A DNA stretch of 64,000 nucleotides from Novosphingobium sp. SCN 66-18. Lineage in GTDB: Bacteria; Pseudomonadota; Alphaproteobacteria; Sphingomonadales; Sphingomonadaceae. The stretch is from positions 62,001 through 126,000 of the forward strand of contig MEGD01000009.1 in the NCBI GenBank assembly GCA_001725355.1, read 5' to 3'. Under the pieces are notes generated by a model. The model ran no database searches. It saw only the letters and a program-made list of their open reading frames with translations, and was not told the origin of the DNA. Both the position numbers and the translations under genes were made by a program. Positions 42,684 to 50,947 of the stretch are shown piece after piece. How positions within the stretch are numbered: the stretch's first letter is position 1; each line of letters opens with the position of its first letter.

Positions 42684-44165
42684 ATGGCAGGAACAATCGC
42701 GATCGTGGGTGCGGGCATTGCCGGGCTGTGCACCGCCAAGACGCTGGCCGCGCTCGGGTTCGAGGTGACGGTGTTCGAAAAGGAGCCGGACCTCGGCGGG
42801 GTGTGGTCATCCTCGCGCCGTTATCCGGGCCTGACCACGCAGAACCCGCGCGAGACTTACGCCTTTTCCGACTGGCCGATGCCCGATGACTATCCGGAAT
42901 GGCCGTCGGGCGCGCAGATGCAGGCCTATCTGGCGAGCTATGCCGATCATTTCGGAGTAACGCCCCGCATCCGCTTTTCGCACACTGTCCTGGCGACGCG
43001 CGAACGCGCGGATGCGCCGGGCTGGACCCTGAAGCTTGCCGGCCCCGGCGGCGAGACGGAACAGTCGTTCGACTGGCTGATCCTGTGCAACGGGATCTTC
43101 TCCATCCCTGCGGTGCCGCCGTTTCCGGGTACGGACGCGTTCGAGGCGGCGGGGGGCCGGGTGCTGCATACCAGCCAGTTCACCGATCCCGCCCAGGCCA
43201 GCGGTCGCCATGTGCTGGTGGTGGGCTACGGCAAGTCTTCGTGCGATGTCGCCAACGCCATCGCTGCGCGCAGCGCGAGCACCACGATGGTGGTGCGCCA
43301 TCTGATCTGGAAGATTCCGAAGCGCATCGGCAATGTCCTCAATTTCAAGCACCTGTTCCTAAACCGGCTGGGCGAGGGGCTCTTTCCGTGGATGGAACTC
43401 AAGGGGTTCGAGGCCTTCCTGCACGGCTCCGGCCTGCTCGGGTTCGGAAAATTCATCCGCAATGCCTTGCTGGCCACGGTGCAGGGCGTGATCGGCCGCC
43501 AGCTTGGCCTCAAGCGGATCGGGCTGGACCCCGGAACGCCGCTGGAAACCATCGCGCGCAGCACGGTCAGCCTCGTCAGCGACGGCTTCTACGACAAGGT
43601 GGCCAGCGGCCGGCTCGGGTTCGAGCGCGATGCCGAGATCGTCCTTTTGGCGCCCGGCCGCGCGACGCTGTCTAACGGCCGCGACCTGCCCGCCGATCTG
43701 GTGATCTGCGGCACGGGCTGGCATCAGCGCGTCGATTTCCTGCCCGATGCGACGCGCGCCAGGGTGACCGACCGTCAGGGCAATTTCCGTCTGTACCGCT
43801 CGATGGTGCCGCTGGGCGTGCCGCGCCTGCTGTTCAACGGCTACAATTCGTCGTTCTTCTGCCAGCTCAACGCCGAAATGGGCGCGATCTGGATCGCCGC
43901 GCTGCTGACCGGCCGGCTCACCTTGCCCGATGAACCGGCGCAGGGTGCCGATATCGACCGGCGGCTGGCGTGGATGGACGCGCGCACCGGCGGCCGCCAT
44001 TGCAAGGGCACCAATATCGTGCCGTTCTCGATCCACCATGTCGACGAACTGCTGGTCGACCTTGGCCTTGAACTGCCACGCTCCGTCCGCTTGGCCCAAT
44101 GGGTGCGGACGGTTCGCGCGTCCGACTTCGCGAGCGTCGGCCGGCGTTTCCGGGCGGGCGTTTAG
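42684..44165 (+). CDS. Flavin-containing monooxygenase (FMO/BVMO-like)
   Basis: This 493-residue flavoprotein has the FAD motif GAGIAGLCTAKTLA at the N-terminus, a WSSSRRYPGLTTQNPRE segment, an FMO-like signature (FEAAGGRVLHTSQF) and the NADPH Rossmann motif VVGYGKSSCDVA. It is likely to oxygenate a nucleophilic or carbonyl substrate with NADPH and O2. It is upstream of and parallel to the iac genes but separated by 197 bases containing a large palindrome. It is not part of the classical iac set, so its link to indole-3-acetate is only positional. Confidence 0.88.
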   Translation: MAGTIAIVGAGIAGLCTAKTLAALGFEVTVFEKEPDLGGVWSSSRRYPGLTTQNPRETYAFSDWPMPDDYPEWPSGAQMQAYLASYADHFGVTPRIRFSHTVLATRERADAPGWTLKLAGPGGETEQSFDWLILCNGIFSIPAVPPFPGTDAFEAAGGRVLHTSQFTDPAQASGRHVLVVGYGKSSCDVANAIAARSASTTMVVRHLIWKIPKRIGNVLNFKHLFLNRLGEGLFPWMELKGFEAFLHGSGLLGFGKFIRNALLATVQGVIGRQLGLKRIGLDPGTPLETIARSTVSLVSDGFYDKVASGRLGFERDAEIVLLAPGRATLSNGRDLPADLVICGTGWHQRVDFLPDATRARVTDRQGNFRLYRSMVPLGVPRLLFNGYNSSFFCQLNAEMGAIWIAALLTGRLTLPDEPAQGADIDRRLAWMDARTGGRHCKGTNIVPFSIHHVDELLVDLGLELPRSVRLAQWVRTVRASDFASVGRRFRAGV

Positions 44166-44299
44166 GTCTGCCCGCGAGGCGTTCGTCCGGTCTGGCGCGT
44201 CCCATCCGCCGGTCGCGCGGGAGGATACCGACACATCGGAACGATGATTCGTGCGGGTCGCACCCTTTTCACTATAGCACTGAATCTAAAGCATATTAT

Positions 44300-44321
44300 G
44301 ATACTTGAATATTCAAGTATC
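44300..44321. promoter_or_regulatory. 22-bp perfect palindrome upstream of the iac operon
   Basis: The half-site GATACTTGAAT (44300-44310) is followed at once by its exact reverse complement (44311-44321). It ends 41 bases before the amidase start, in an AT-rich pocket with a possible -10 TATTAT (44294-44299). Its size and symmetry fit a MarR-family operator, and a MarR gene ends the cluster (50415-50867). Confidence 0.6.
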
Positions 44322-44362
44322 TGGGGTAAGCTCTTCGTCATAACGGGGAGAAACCGACGGAC

Positions 44363-45511
44363 ATGGCGGACGCCATCATCATTCAGGCGATGTCGCTTGG
44401 CGGCGACGGACTGCGGGTCGCGGTCAAGGATTCGCTCGACATCGCGGGCTATCCCACGCGGGGTGGCAGCGCCGCGCTGGCGGATGCGCCCCCGGCCGCG
44501 CGCCATGCTGATGTGGTGCAGGCCGTGCTCGATGCCGGTTGCCGGATCATTGGCAAGGCCAACATGCACGAGCTGGCCTATGGCGTGACCGGCGTAAACG
44601 GCTGGACCGGAACGCCGGCCAATCCCCTGTATCCCGGCCACGTCCCTGGCGGCTCCTCCAGCGGTTCGGCCGCGGCGGTCGCGGCCGGGCTGTGCGATTT
44701 CGCGCTGGGCACCGACACCGGCGGATCGATCCGCACACCGGCCGCTTGCTGCGGCGTGTTCGGCCTCAAGCCCACGTTCGGCCGTGTCAGCCGGCGGGGC
44801 GCGCACCCGGCGGTCTCCTCGCTCGATTGCGTCGGCCCGTTTGCCCTCAGCATGGCGATGCTGGAGCAGGCGATGGCGATCATCGACCCGACGTTTCAGG
44901 CTGTGGAAACGCCTTCGGCCATCCGGCTGGGACGCGTCGCCTGCACCGCCGATCCGGCGGTCGCGCATGCCTTCGATGCGGCGCTCGCTGGCTCCGCCGC
45001 ACATCTCAAGGAAAGAACGCTGCCGGGCATGGACGATGCGTTCGCCGCCAATATCGCCATTATCGGCGCGGAAACCTGGGCGGCGTTCGGATCGCTTGTC
45101 GCATCCCCGGACATGGGCGACGACGTGCGCCAGCGCCTGCTCAATGCCAGCAAGGTCAACGCCGACGATCTGGCGAGGGCCGAACAGGTACGCGCGCGCT
45201 TCCGCGGCGAAGTCGATGCCGCGCTGGAAGGCGTCGATGCGCTGGTCCTGCCGACGATGCCGGTGTTCGTGCCGACGCTGGAGGAAGCCGCCGACGCGGC
45301 CGCCATGCTCAAGCTGACCGCGCTGGTGCGGCAGTTCAACCTGTCCGGCCATCCCGCGCTGTCGATCCCGGTGGCGACGCCTACCGGACTTCCGATCGGC
45401 ATCCAGCTGGTCGGCCGCATCGGCGGGGACGCCGCGCTGTGTGCCGCGGCGCGCGCACTGGCGCCGTCGCTGGATATTCCAACCTATCTGCAACGAGAGG
45501 AGCAGGCCTGA
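44363..45511 (+). CDS. iacH: Amidase-signature enzyme (IacH-like)
   Basis: This 382-residue protein has the amidase Ser-Ser-Lys triad: Lys in VAVKDSLD, Ser in PGGSSSGSAAAVAAG and Ser in TDTGGSIRTP. In iac clusters IacH is an amidase-family enzyme acting late in conversion of the oxidised indole to catechol. It is somewhat shorter than many amidases but no motif is missing. GGGGAG precedes the ATG. Its stop shares one base with the start of iacA. The assignment rests on the gene order that follows. Confidence 0.85.
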   Translation: MADAIIIQAMSLGGDGLRVAVKDSLDIAGYPTRGGSAALADAPPAARHADVVQAVLDAGCRIIGKANMHELAYGVTGVNGWTGTPANPLYPGHVPGGSSSGSAAAVAAGLCDFALGTDTGGSIRTPAACCGVFGLKPTFGRVSRRGAHPAVSSLDCVGPFALSMAMLEQAMAIIDPTFQAVETPSAIRLGRVACTADPAVAHAFDAALAGSAAHLKERTLPGMDDAFAANIAIIGAETWAAFGSLVASPDMGDDVRQRLLNASKVNADDLARAEQVRARFRGEVDAALEGVDALVLPTMPVFVPTLEEAADAAAMLKLTALVRQFNLSGHPALSIPVATPTGLPIGIQLVGRIGGDAALCAAARALAPSLDIPTYLQREEQA

Positions 45512-46668
45512 TGAACGTGGCACTCGATGTCCGCAAGGACGTAAACGCGCTGGATCGCCTGCTGTGCGCGGTGCGCGAACAGCGCGAGTCGTTTTCCGAA
45601 AACCAGCAGGTCAGCGCGGACGTGGTCCGCCTGATGCGCGAGGCCGGCATCTATCGCGCCATGGTGGCAAAGCGCTTCGGCGGTGACGAGATGTCGCCCG
45701 CGAGCTTCCTGCGCCTGATCGAAACGATCAGCCAGGTCGATGGCTCCTCGGGCTGGGTCGCGAGCTTCGGCTTCTCGGCGGTCTATCTGTCCGCGCTGCC
45801 GCTGCCGACGCTCGAAAAGATGTATGCCAACGGGCCGGACGTGATCTTTGCCGGCGGCATCTATCCGCCGCAGCGGGCCGTGCCGGTCGATGGCGGGCTG
45901 GAAGTCTCGGGCCGCTGGTCGTGGGGCAGCGGCTCGACCGGGGCCGACCTGATCGGCGTGGGCATCAAGGTGGAAAACGGCGCGAACAGCGGTCCCTATG
46001 CCGGGCTTCCGCTGATTGCGGTGATGCCGGCGGACAAGGTCACGATCGAGCGCAACTGGGACGTCAACGGCCTCAAGGGCACCGGCAGCCACGACATGGT
46101 GGTCGACAAGGTGGTCGTGCCGGAGGAATGGACGTTCGTGCGCGGCGGCGCTTCCAGCCTCGATACGCCGCTCTACCGCTATCCCTCGATGCCGCTGGCG
46201 GCGCAAGTGCTCTCGGTGGTTGCGCTCGGCACGGCGCGCGGCGCGCTCGATTGCCTGATCGAGATGGCGGGCGGGCGCACCTCGATCACCGGCGCGCCCA
46301 CGCTGGCGGACCGAGCCTATCTGCAGGCCGACGTGGCCAAGGCAGAAGCGGCGCTGCGCTCGGCGCGGGCGTTCTTCTACGAGATCACCGAGGAAGCCTA
46401 TGACACGCTGGTCGCCGGCGACGATCTCAGCATCGAAACACGCGCCCTGCTTCGCCTTGCCTCGACGCAGGCGGCGCGGGTGGGCGCCGACGTGGCGCAG
46501 GCGGTCTATCGCCTGAGCGGCACCACCGGCATCGCCACGAACCACCCGATCGCCCGCCACCTGCAGGATGCGATGGTCGTGCCCCAGCACGCCTTCCTCT
46601 CCGACGGCACCTGGCAGAACGCCGGCCGCGTGCTGCTGGGCCTCGATGCCCCCGCCGGTTTCCCGTGA
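45511..46668 (+). CDS. iacA: Indole-3-acetate monooxygenase, acyl-CoA dehydrogenase fold (IacA-like)
   Basis: This 385-residue flavin-dependent protein has the acyl-CoA dehydrogenase/HsaA fold (VSADVVRLMREAGIYRAMV, SQVDGSSGWVASFG, LKGTGSHDMVVDKVVVP, YRLSGTTGIATNHPIAR). In known iac pathways IacA starts attack on indole-3-acetic acid using reduced flavin from a separate reductase (IacG). No such reductase is in the window. It starts at 45511, overlapping the amidase stop, and is followed by iacB. Confidence 0.88.
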   Translation: MNVALDVRKDVNALDRLLCAVREQRESFSENQQVSADVVRLMREAGIYRAMVAKRFGGDEMSPASFLRLIETISQVDGSSGWVASFGFSAVYLSALPLPTLEKMYANGPDVIFAGGIYPPQRAVPVDGGLEVSGRWSWGSGSTGADLIGVGIKVENGANSGPYAGLPLIAVMPADKVTIERNWDVNGLKGTGSHDMVVDKVVVPEEWTFVRGGASSLDTPLYRYPSMPLAAQVLSVVALGTARGALDCLIEMAGGRTSITGAPTLADRAYLQADVAKAEAALRSARAFFYEITEEAYDTLVAGDDLSIETRALLRLASTQAARVGADVAQAVYRLSGTTGIATNHPIARHLQDAMVVPQHAFLSDGTWQNAGRVLLGLDAPAGFP

Positions 46669-46705
46669 GCACCTCCATTCCAGACCTTCAGCAAGGATCC
46701 CCGAA

Positions 46706-47065
46706 ATGACCGATACCAACCCCCCGCTTCGCGTCCTGTTCTGCGGCGCCGTGCTCCAGAACTTCTTCGACCTTCCTGCGGCCGAGATCGGCAAGGTCTG
46801 GCAGGCGACCGGCGAGATGCTGAAGGGCATCCGCGATCTGCCGGGCGTAACCGTGCTCGGCACGATCGACGACGATCAGACCATGGTCGGCACATCGCCC
46901 AACGGCTGGCCGTGGACGTTCTACATCCTCGCCGAAGTGCCCGATCGCGAGACGGTCGTCGCAGCGTGCAACCTGTTCCGCACGATCGAGGTCGGGGAGC
47001 ATCGCCTGTGGCGCTACATGCGCGTCGAAGCGCGGATCGGGCGCGAGCTGGTGATCCCGGCGTGA
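46706..47065 (+). CDS. iacB: Small IacB-like protein
   Basis: This 119-residue protein has a core with VLGTIDDDQTMVG, WPWTFYILAEVPD and HRLWRYMRVEARIG. It resembles the IacB proteins always found between iacA and iacC, whose biochemical role is not settled. It has no membrane segment. AAGGATC precedes the ATG at 46706. Its presence strongly supports the identification of this cluster as iac. Confidence 0.82.
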   Translation: MTDTNPPLRVLFCGAVLQNFFDLPAAEIGKVWQATGEMLKGIRDLPGVTVLGTIDDDQTMVGTSPNGWPWTFYILAEVPDRETVVAACNLFRTIEVGEHRLWRYMRVEARIGRELVIPA

Positions 47066-47107
47066 CGTTCCGACCATTCCTTTGTTCCAGCCCGCAAGGA
47101 GGTCCGC

Positions 47108-48361
47108 ATGACTGATCCAGCGAACGAACTGGTGCGCGAAGACCGCGTTCACACCAGCCTCTACACCGATCCCGCCCTGTTCGACGCGGAGATGGACCGG
47201 ATTTTCAAGAACAGCTGGGTCTGGGTGGCGCACGCCAGCGAACTGCCCGGCCCCAACACGTTCAAGACCGCCCATGTCGGGCTGGAGCCGGTGATCGTCA
47301 CGCGCGACAAGGCAGGCGAAGTCCACGTGCTACTCAACCGTTGCCGCCATCGCGCGGCCAGCGTCTGCGAGAAGAAGAAGGGCAAGGCCTCGGTCTTCGT
47401 GTGCCCCTACCACGGCTGGAGCTATGCCCCCGATGGCGCGCTGCGCATGGTGCCGCACGCCAAGGGCTATCCCGCCGATTTCGACAAGGACGAGTTTCCG
47501 CTGCTGTCGCTGCGCACCGAAAGCTACAACGGCATGATCTACGCGACTTTCCGCGATGACATCATGCCGCTGGAGGAATGGCTCGGCCCGGCGCGCAAGT
47601 GGATCGACCTGTTCATGAAGCAAGGCGCGGGCTTCGGCGTGAAGGCGCTGGGCGAACACAAGTTCCGCTTCCCCGGAAACTGGAAGATCCAGCTCGAGAA
47701 CACCACGGACGCCTACCACTTCCCGATCGTCCACAAGACCTTCCTCGACAGTCTCGATGAAGAGACCGAGGACGTGTTCGACGTGCTGGGGCAGGGCGGC
47801 TGGGTCGAGGACCTCGGCAACGGCCACTCGGTCATGGTCATGATCCCCGACCTCATCGACCTGGAAGACAACCTCGACGCGCCGATTCCCGAGCGCTTCG
47901 CCGCGCTGGCCGATGAACTCCGCGCCGAGGGGCATGACGAGGCGCTGGTGCGCAAGGTCGTGCGCGCCGTGGGTGGCACCGGGTTCAACCTCAACATGTT
48001 CCCCAACATCGCCTGTTCGATGGCGTTCTTCCGCGTGCTGCGGCCGGTCAGCGTGGACGAGACCGAGATCCAGCACATCGCCATCGGCATGGACGGCGGC
48101 CCCGCGCCCGCCAACCGGATGCGCCTGCGGCTGCACGAGCATTTCCAGGGGCCGATGGGCTTCGGCACGCCCGACGACGCCGAAGGCTGGGAGCGCGTCC
48201 AGCGCGGCGCGCAGGCCGGGCAGGATGTGTGGATCATGGTCAATCGCGGCGTGGCCGCGCCCGATGGCGTGGCCGAGCCGGGCCATAACGCGGGCGACGT
48301 GTCCTCCGAAACGGGGATGCGCGCGGCCTACCGGATGTGGAAGAGGATGATGGAAGCATGA
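47108..48361 (+). CDS. iacC: Rieske dioxygenase alpha subunit (IacC-like)
   Basis: This 417-residue protein has Rieske ligands in CRHRAASVC (C-x-H) and CPYHGW (C-x2-H) and the mononuclear iron site in NTTDAYHFPIVHKTF, with the bridging Asp and two His. Together with the beta subunit it should dioxygenate the oxindole intermediate of indole-3-acetate breakdown. AAGGAGG precedes the ATG. The ferredoxin/reductase partner (iacF type) is missing from the window. It overlaps the beta-subunit gene as ATGA. Confidence 0.93.
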   Translation: MTDPANELVREDRVHTSLYTDPALFDAEMDRIFKNSWVWVAHASELPGPNTFKTAHVGLEPVIVTRDKAGEVHVLLNRCRHRAASVCEKKKGKASVFVCPYHGWSYAPDGALRMVPHAKGYPADFDKDEFPLLSLRTESYNGMIYATFRDDIMPLEEWLGPARKWIDLFMKQGAGFGVKALGEHKFRFPGNWKIQLENTTDAYHFPIVHKTFLDSLDEETEDVFDVLGQGGWVEDLGNGHSVMVMIPDLIDLEDNLDAPIPERFAALADELRAEGHDEALVRKVVRAVGGTGFNLNMFPNIACSMAFFRVLRPVSVDETEIQHIAIGMDGGPAPANRMRLRLHEHFQGPMGFGTPDDAEGWERVQRGAQAGQDVWIMVNRGVAAPDGVAEPGHNAGDVSSETGMRAAYRMWKRMMEA

Positions 48362-48852
48362 GCACTTCGGCAACGATCACAGCCGCGATCGGCTTGGACG
48401 AGGCCGCCGCCTTCATCTGGGCGGAAGGCGAACTGCTCGACCGGCTGGCCTACAAGGAATGGCTGCCGTTATGGGCGGGCGGGCACTACGTGATCCCGAT
48501 CGACCGCGATGCCAGCGATCCGGTCGATGCGCTGAACATCGCCTATGACGACGCGACGATGCGCGAAGCGCGGGTCAAGCGGCTGCTCTCGGGCTTCTCG
48601 ATGTCGTCGGCCCCGCCGGCGCGGACGGTGCGTTCCGCCTCGCGCTTCGTGGTGGAGGAAAGCGCGCCCGGCGCCCTGACCGTGCGCTGCGCGCAGATTC
48701 TTGTCGAATACAAGTATGGCCGCACCCGCACGCTGGCGGCGGACGTGACCTACAGGCTCGTCCGCACCGATGCGGGCCTCCGGATGGCGGGCAAGTCCAT
48801 CCTGTTGCTCAATTCCGACGAGGATCTGTTTGGCATAGGATACCTGCTGTGA
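48358..48852 (+). CDS. iacD: Ring-hydroxylating dioxygenase beta subunit (IacD-like)
   Basis: This 164-residue protein of the NTF2-like beta-subunit family contains AAAFIWAEGELLDRLAYKEW, HYVIPIDRD and a late SILLLNSDEDLFGIGYLL-type end. It forms the structural subunit of the IacCD oxygenase. It starts at 48358 by ATGA overlap with iacC. Its length is normal for the family. Confidence 0.92.
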   Translation: MSTSATITAAIGLDEAAAFIWAEGELLDRLAYKEWLPLWAGGHYVIPIDRDASDPVDALNIAYDDATMREARVKRLLSGFSMSSAPPARTVRSASRFVVEESAPGALTVRCAQILVEYKYGRTRTLAADVTYRLVRTDAGLRMAGKSILLLNSDEDLFGIGYLL

Positions 48853-49592
48853 AGCGCGATACCGTACTGGTCACCGGCGGCGCGAGCGGCCTTGGCGCGG
48901 CGATTGCCCGTGCATTTCATGAGGCCGGCTACAACGTGGGCATCGGCGATATCGATGCGGACGGCGCGGCGGCGCTGGCGCGCGAACTTGACGCCAGTGG
49001 CGCCACCGCGACGGGCATCGCGCTCGACGTGCGCGGTCAGGCCGCGTTCGAGGCGGCGCACGGCCTGCTCGCTGCGCGCTGGGGCAGCGTGGAAGCGCTG
49101 GTGAACAACGCCGCGCTGACCGTGGCCCGCCCGGTGCTCGACATCACGCCCGACGAATTCGACGCCGTGCTGGCGGTCAATCTGCGCGGCACCTTTGTCG
49201 GCAGCCAGGTCTTCGCGCGCGCGTTCAAGGCGGCGGGCTATGGCCGGATCGTCAATCTCGCCTCGCTGGCCGGACAGAACGGCGGCACGGCCACCGGCGC
49301 GCACTATGCGGTGTCGAAAGGCGGGATCATCACGATGACCAAGGTCTTCGCGCGCGATCTTGCGCCGTTCGGGATCACGGTCAACGCGATCGCGCCGGGG
49401 CCGCTCGATACGCCGATGGTGCACCGCACGGTGCCGGCGGATCGCATGGCGCAGTTCCTGACCAACGTCCCCGTCGGCCAGATCGGCGATCCCGCGTTCA
49501 TCGCCTCGATGGCGGTTCGCCTCTGCGCGCGCGACGCCACCTTCATCACCGGCGCCACCATCGACATCAACGGCGGCCTCTACATGCGGTGA
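48849..49592 (+). CDS. iacE: Short-chain dehydrogenase (IacE-like)
   Basis: This 247-residue SDR has TGGASGLGAAIA for cofactor, NNAAL, catalytic Ser in NLASLAGQ and Y-x3-K in YAVSKGG. IacE takes part in forming dioxindole-type intermediates in iac pathways. The start is a GTG at 48849 that overlaps the iacD stop. It is the last gene of the contiguous iacH-A-B-C-D-E block. Confidence 0.9.
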   Translation: MKRDTVLVTGGASGLGAAIARAFHEAGYNVGIGDIDADGAAALARELDASGATATGIALDVRGQAAFEAAHGLLAARWGSVEALVNNAALTVARPVLDITPDEFDAVLAVNLRGTFVGSQVFARAFKAAGYGRIVNLASLAGQNGGTATGAHYAVSKGGIITMTKVFARDLAPFGITVNAIAPGPLDTPMVHRTVPADRMAQFLTNVPVGQIGDPAFIASMAVRLCARDATFITGATIDINGGLYMR

Positions 49593-49641
49593 GGATGGCG
49601 TCGCCGGGAATTTCGTTCCGCGGCGGTGGAAATGCTAACCT

Positions 49642-49663
49642 GCTGGTGACTTCGGTCACCGGC
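49642..49663 (+). terminator. TTCG-loop hairpin after iacE
   Basis: GCTGGTGAC and GTCACCGGC form a 9-bp stem (one G-T pair) around a TTCG tetraloop, 50 bases after the iacE stop. The stable loop suggests a real RNA structure. No T-run follows, so it may be a 3'-end stabiliser or weak terminator. Confidence 0.5.
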
Positions 49664-49680
49664 ATGGTTAACAGAATTCC

Positions 49681-50370
49681 ATGGTCACGACGGGGTTCCG
49701 ATCTGCGGCGGCGTTGGCGTTGCTTGCGCTGGTCTCGGCGCGGCCCGGTATGGCCCAGACGGCACCCCGGTCCGCGCAGCCGTCCGCCCCGCAGCCCAGC
49801 GACATTGTGGTTACCGCACCTCCGCCCGCGCCCGGCACTTATTGGCTGGACGAAGGGCCGTGGAGCGATCCGGTTCACATCGTCGTCGGCCTGCGGCGGC
49901 AGACGCTGACGGTCTATGCCGGTGAGCGAGTGATCGGCATGGCGTCCGTGTCCACGGGCAGGAAGGGGCACAGCACGCCCGAAGGCGTGTACGCGGTTCT
50001 GCAGAAGCAGAAATGGCATCGTTCCAACCTCTACAGCAACGCGCCCATGCCGTTCATGCAGCGGCTGACCTGGACCGGCATCGCGCTGCATGCCGGCCAC
50101 AATCCGGGCCATCCCGCCAGCCACGGGTGCATCCGCATGCCCTATGCCTTTGCCCGCGAACTGTACGACCTGACGCGGATCGGTTCGCAAGTGCGCGTCA
50201 CGATGGACGATCTGGCGCCCGCGCTGGCGGTCGATCCCGCCGCGTTCGATTTCGGCGCCGATGGCGAGGTCACCTTCCGCTTCGCAGCGGACACCTATGC
50301 CCCGCGTGTTCCGATGGAACGGATGGTCCCGGTCCTTGCCGTCGATCCGGGCATCTACGACCTCTATTGA
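49681..50370 (+). CDS. L,D-transpeptidase (YkuD family), exported
   Basis: This 229-residue protein has a signal peptide (ALALLALVSARPGMAQ) and a YkuD domain with IVVGLRRQTLTVYAGE, STGRKGHSTPEGVY and the catalytic motif HPASHGCIRMP. It cross-links peptidoglycan or attaches proteins to it in the periplasm. It separates iacE from the MarR gene and has no evident role in indole breakdown. The start ATG at 49681 has only a weak ribosome site. Confidence 0.9.
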   Translation: MVTTGFRSAAALALLALVSARPGMAQTAPRSAQPSAPQPSDIVVTAPPPAPGTYWLDEGPWSDPVHIVVGLRRQTLTVYAGERVIGMASVSTGRKGHSTPEGVYAVLQKQKWHRSNLYSNAPMPFMQRLTWTGIALHAGHNPGHPASHGCIRMPYAFARELYDLTRIGSQVRVTMDDLAPALAVDPAAFDFGADGEVTFRFAADTYAPRVPMERMVPVLAVDPGIYDLY

Positions 50371-50414
50371 GGCGGTCGTTGCAATCCGGCGCGCCCGGCG
50401 GCAAACGCGCGGAC

Positions 50415-50867
50415 ATGACAGAGAGTTCGCCTGCTTCGCGCCCCGCGCATTTCGACCCGCGCGGTTGGCCGTTCTTCTGGATGACGCAGGCGGTGGGCCG
50501 CTATCTGCGCAAGCTGGAACTGCACCTGAAGCGCGAGGGGCTGGATGTCGCGCGCTGGCGCGTGCTGATGTCGGTCGGCAACCGCCAGCTTGGCGTGAGC
50601 GAGATCGCCGACCTCGCCATCGTGAAGTTGCCGACGATGCTCAAGCTGATCCAGCGCATGGAAGCGGACGGCCTGGTGCAATGCGCGCCGCGCGCGTCCG
50701 ATGCGCGTTATACAGACGTGTCGCTGACGCCGGCGGGACAGGAAGCGTGCGATCGGGCGTGGACCGTGGCCAACGCCATCTACCAGACCGTGTTTCACGA
50801 CATTCCCGCCGAAGACGAGGCCCATCTCAACGATGTGTTGAAGCGGGTGTTCGAGCGGCTGGGATAG
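50415..50867 (+). CDS. iacR: MarR-family regulator (IacR-like)
   Basis: This 150-residue protein has a MarR winged helix (VARWRVLMSVGNRQLGVSEI, LPTMLKLIQRMEADGLV, wing DARYTDVSLTPAG). IacR in other iac clusters is a MarR repressor released by indole-3-acetate. Here it lies downstream of iacE beyond an L,D-transpeptidase gene. The 22-bp palindrome before iacH is its likely operator; none is visible in its own short leader. The symbol is based on context. Confidence 0.8.
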   Translation: MTESSPASRPAHFDPRGWPFFWMTQAVGRYLRKLELHLKREGLDVARWRVLMSVGNRQLGVSEIADLAIVKLPTMLKLIQRMEADGLVQCAPRASDARYTDVSLTPAGQEACDRAWTVANAIYQTVFHDIPAEDEAHLNDVLKRVFERLG

Positions 50868-50947
50868 CCGGCCCAAACCCGGTCGCCCGATAAGAACTTG
50901 CCCGGAGCGGATTAAGCAGGCTTGATCCTCGCAGAGCTTGCGGGGGT

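Noticed and set aside
42684-44165. Interpretation of the flavin monooxygenase as a YUCCA-like auxin-forming enzyme
   Set aside because: Nothing in the sequence beyond general FMO motifs supports this, and the neighbouring genes degrade auxin.
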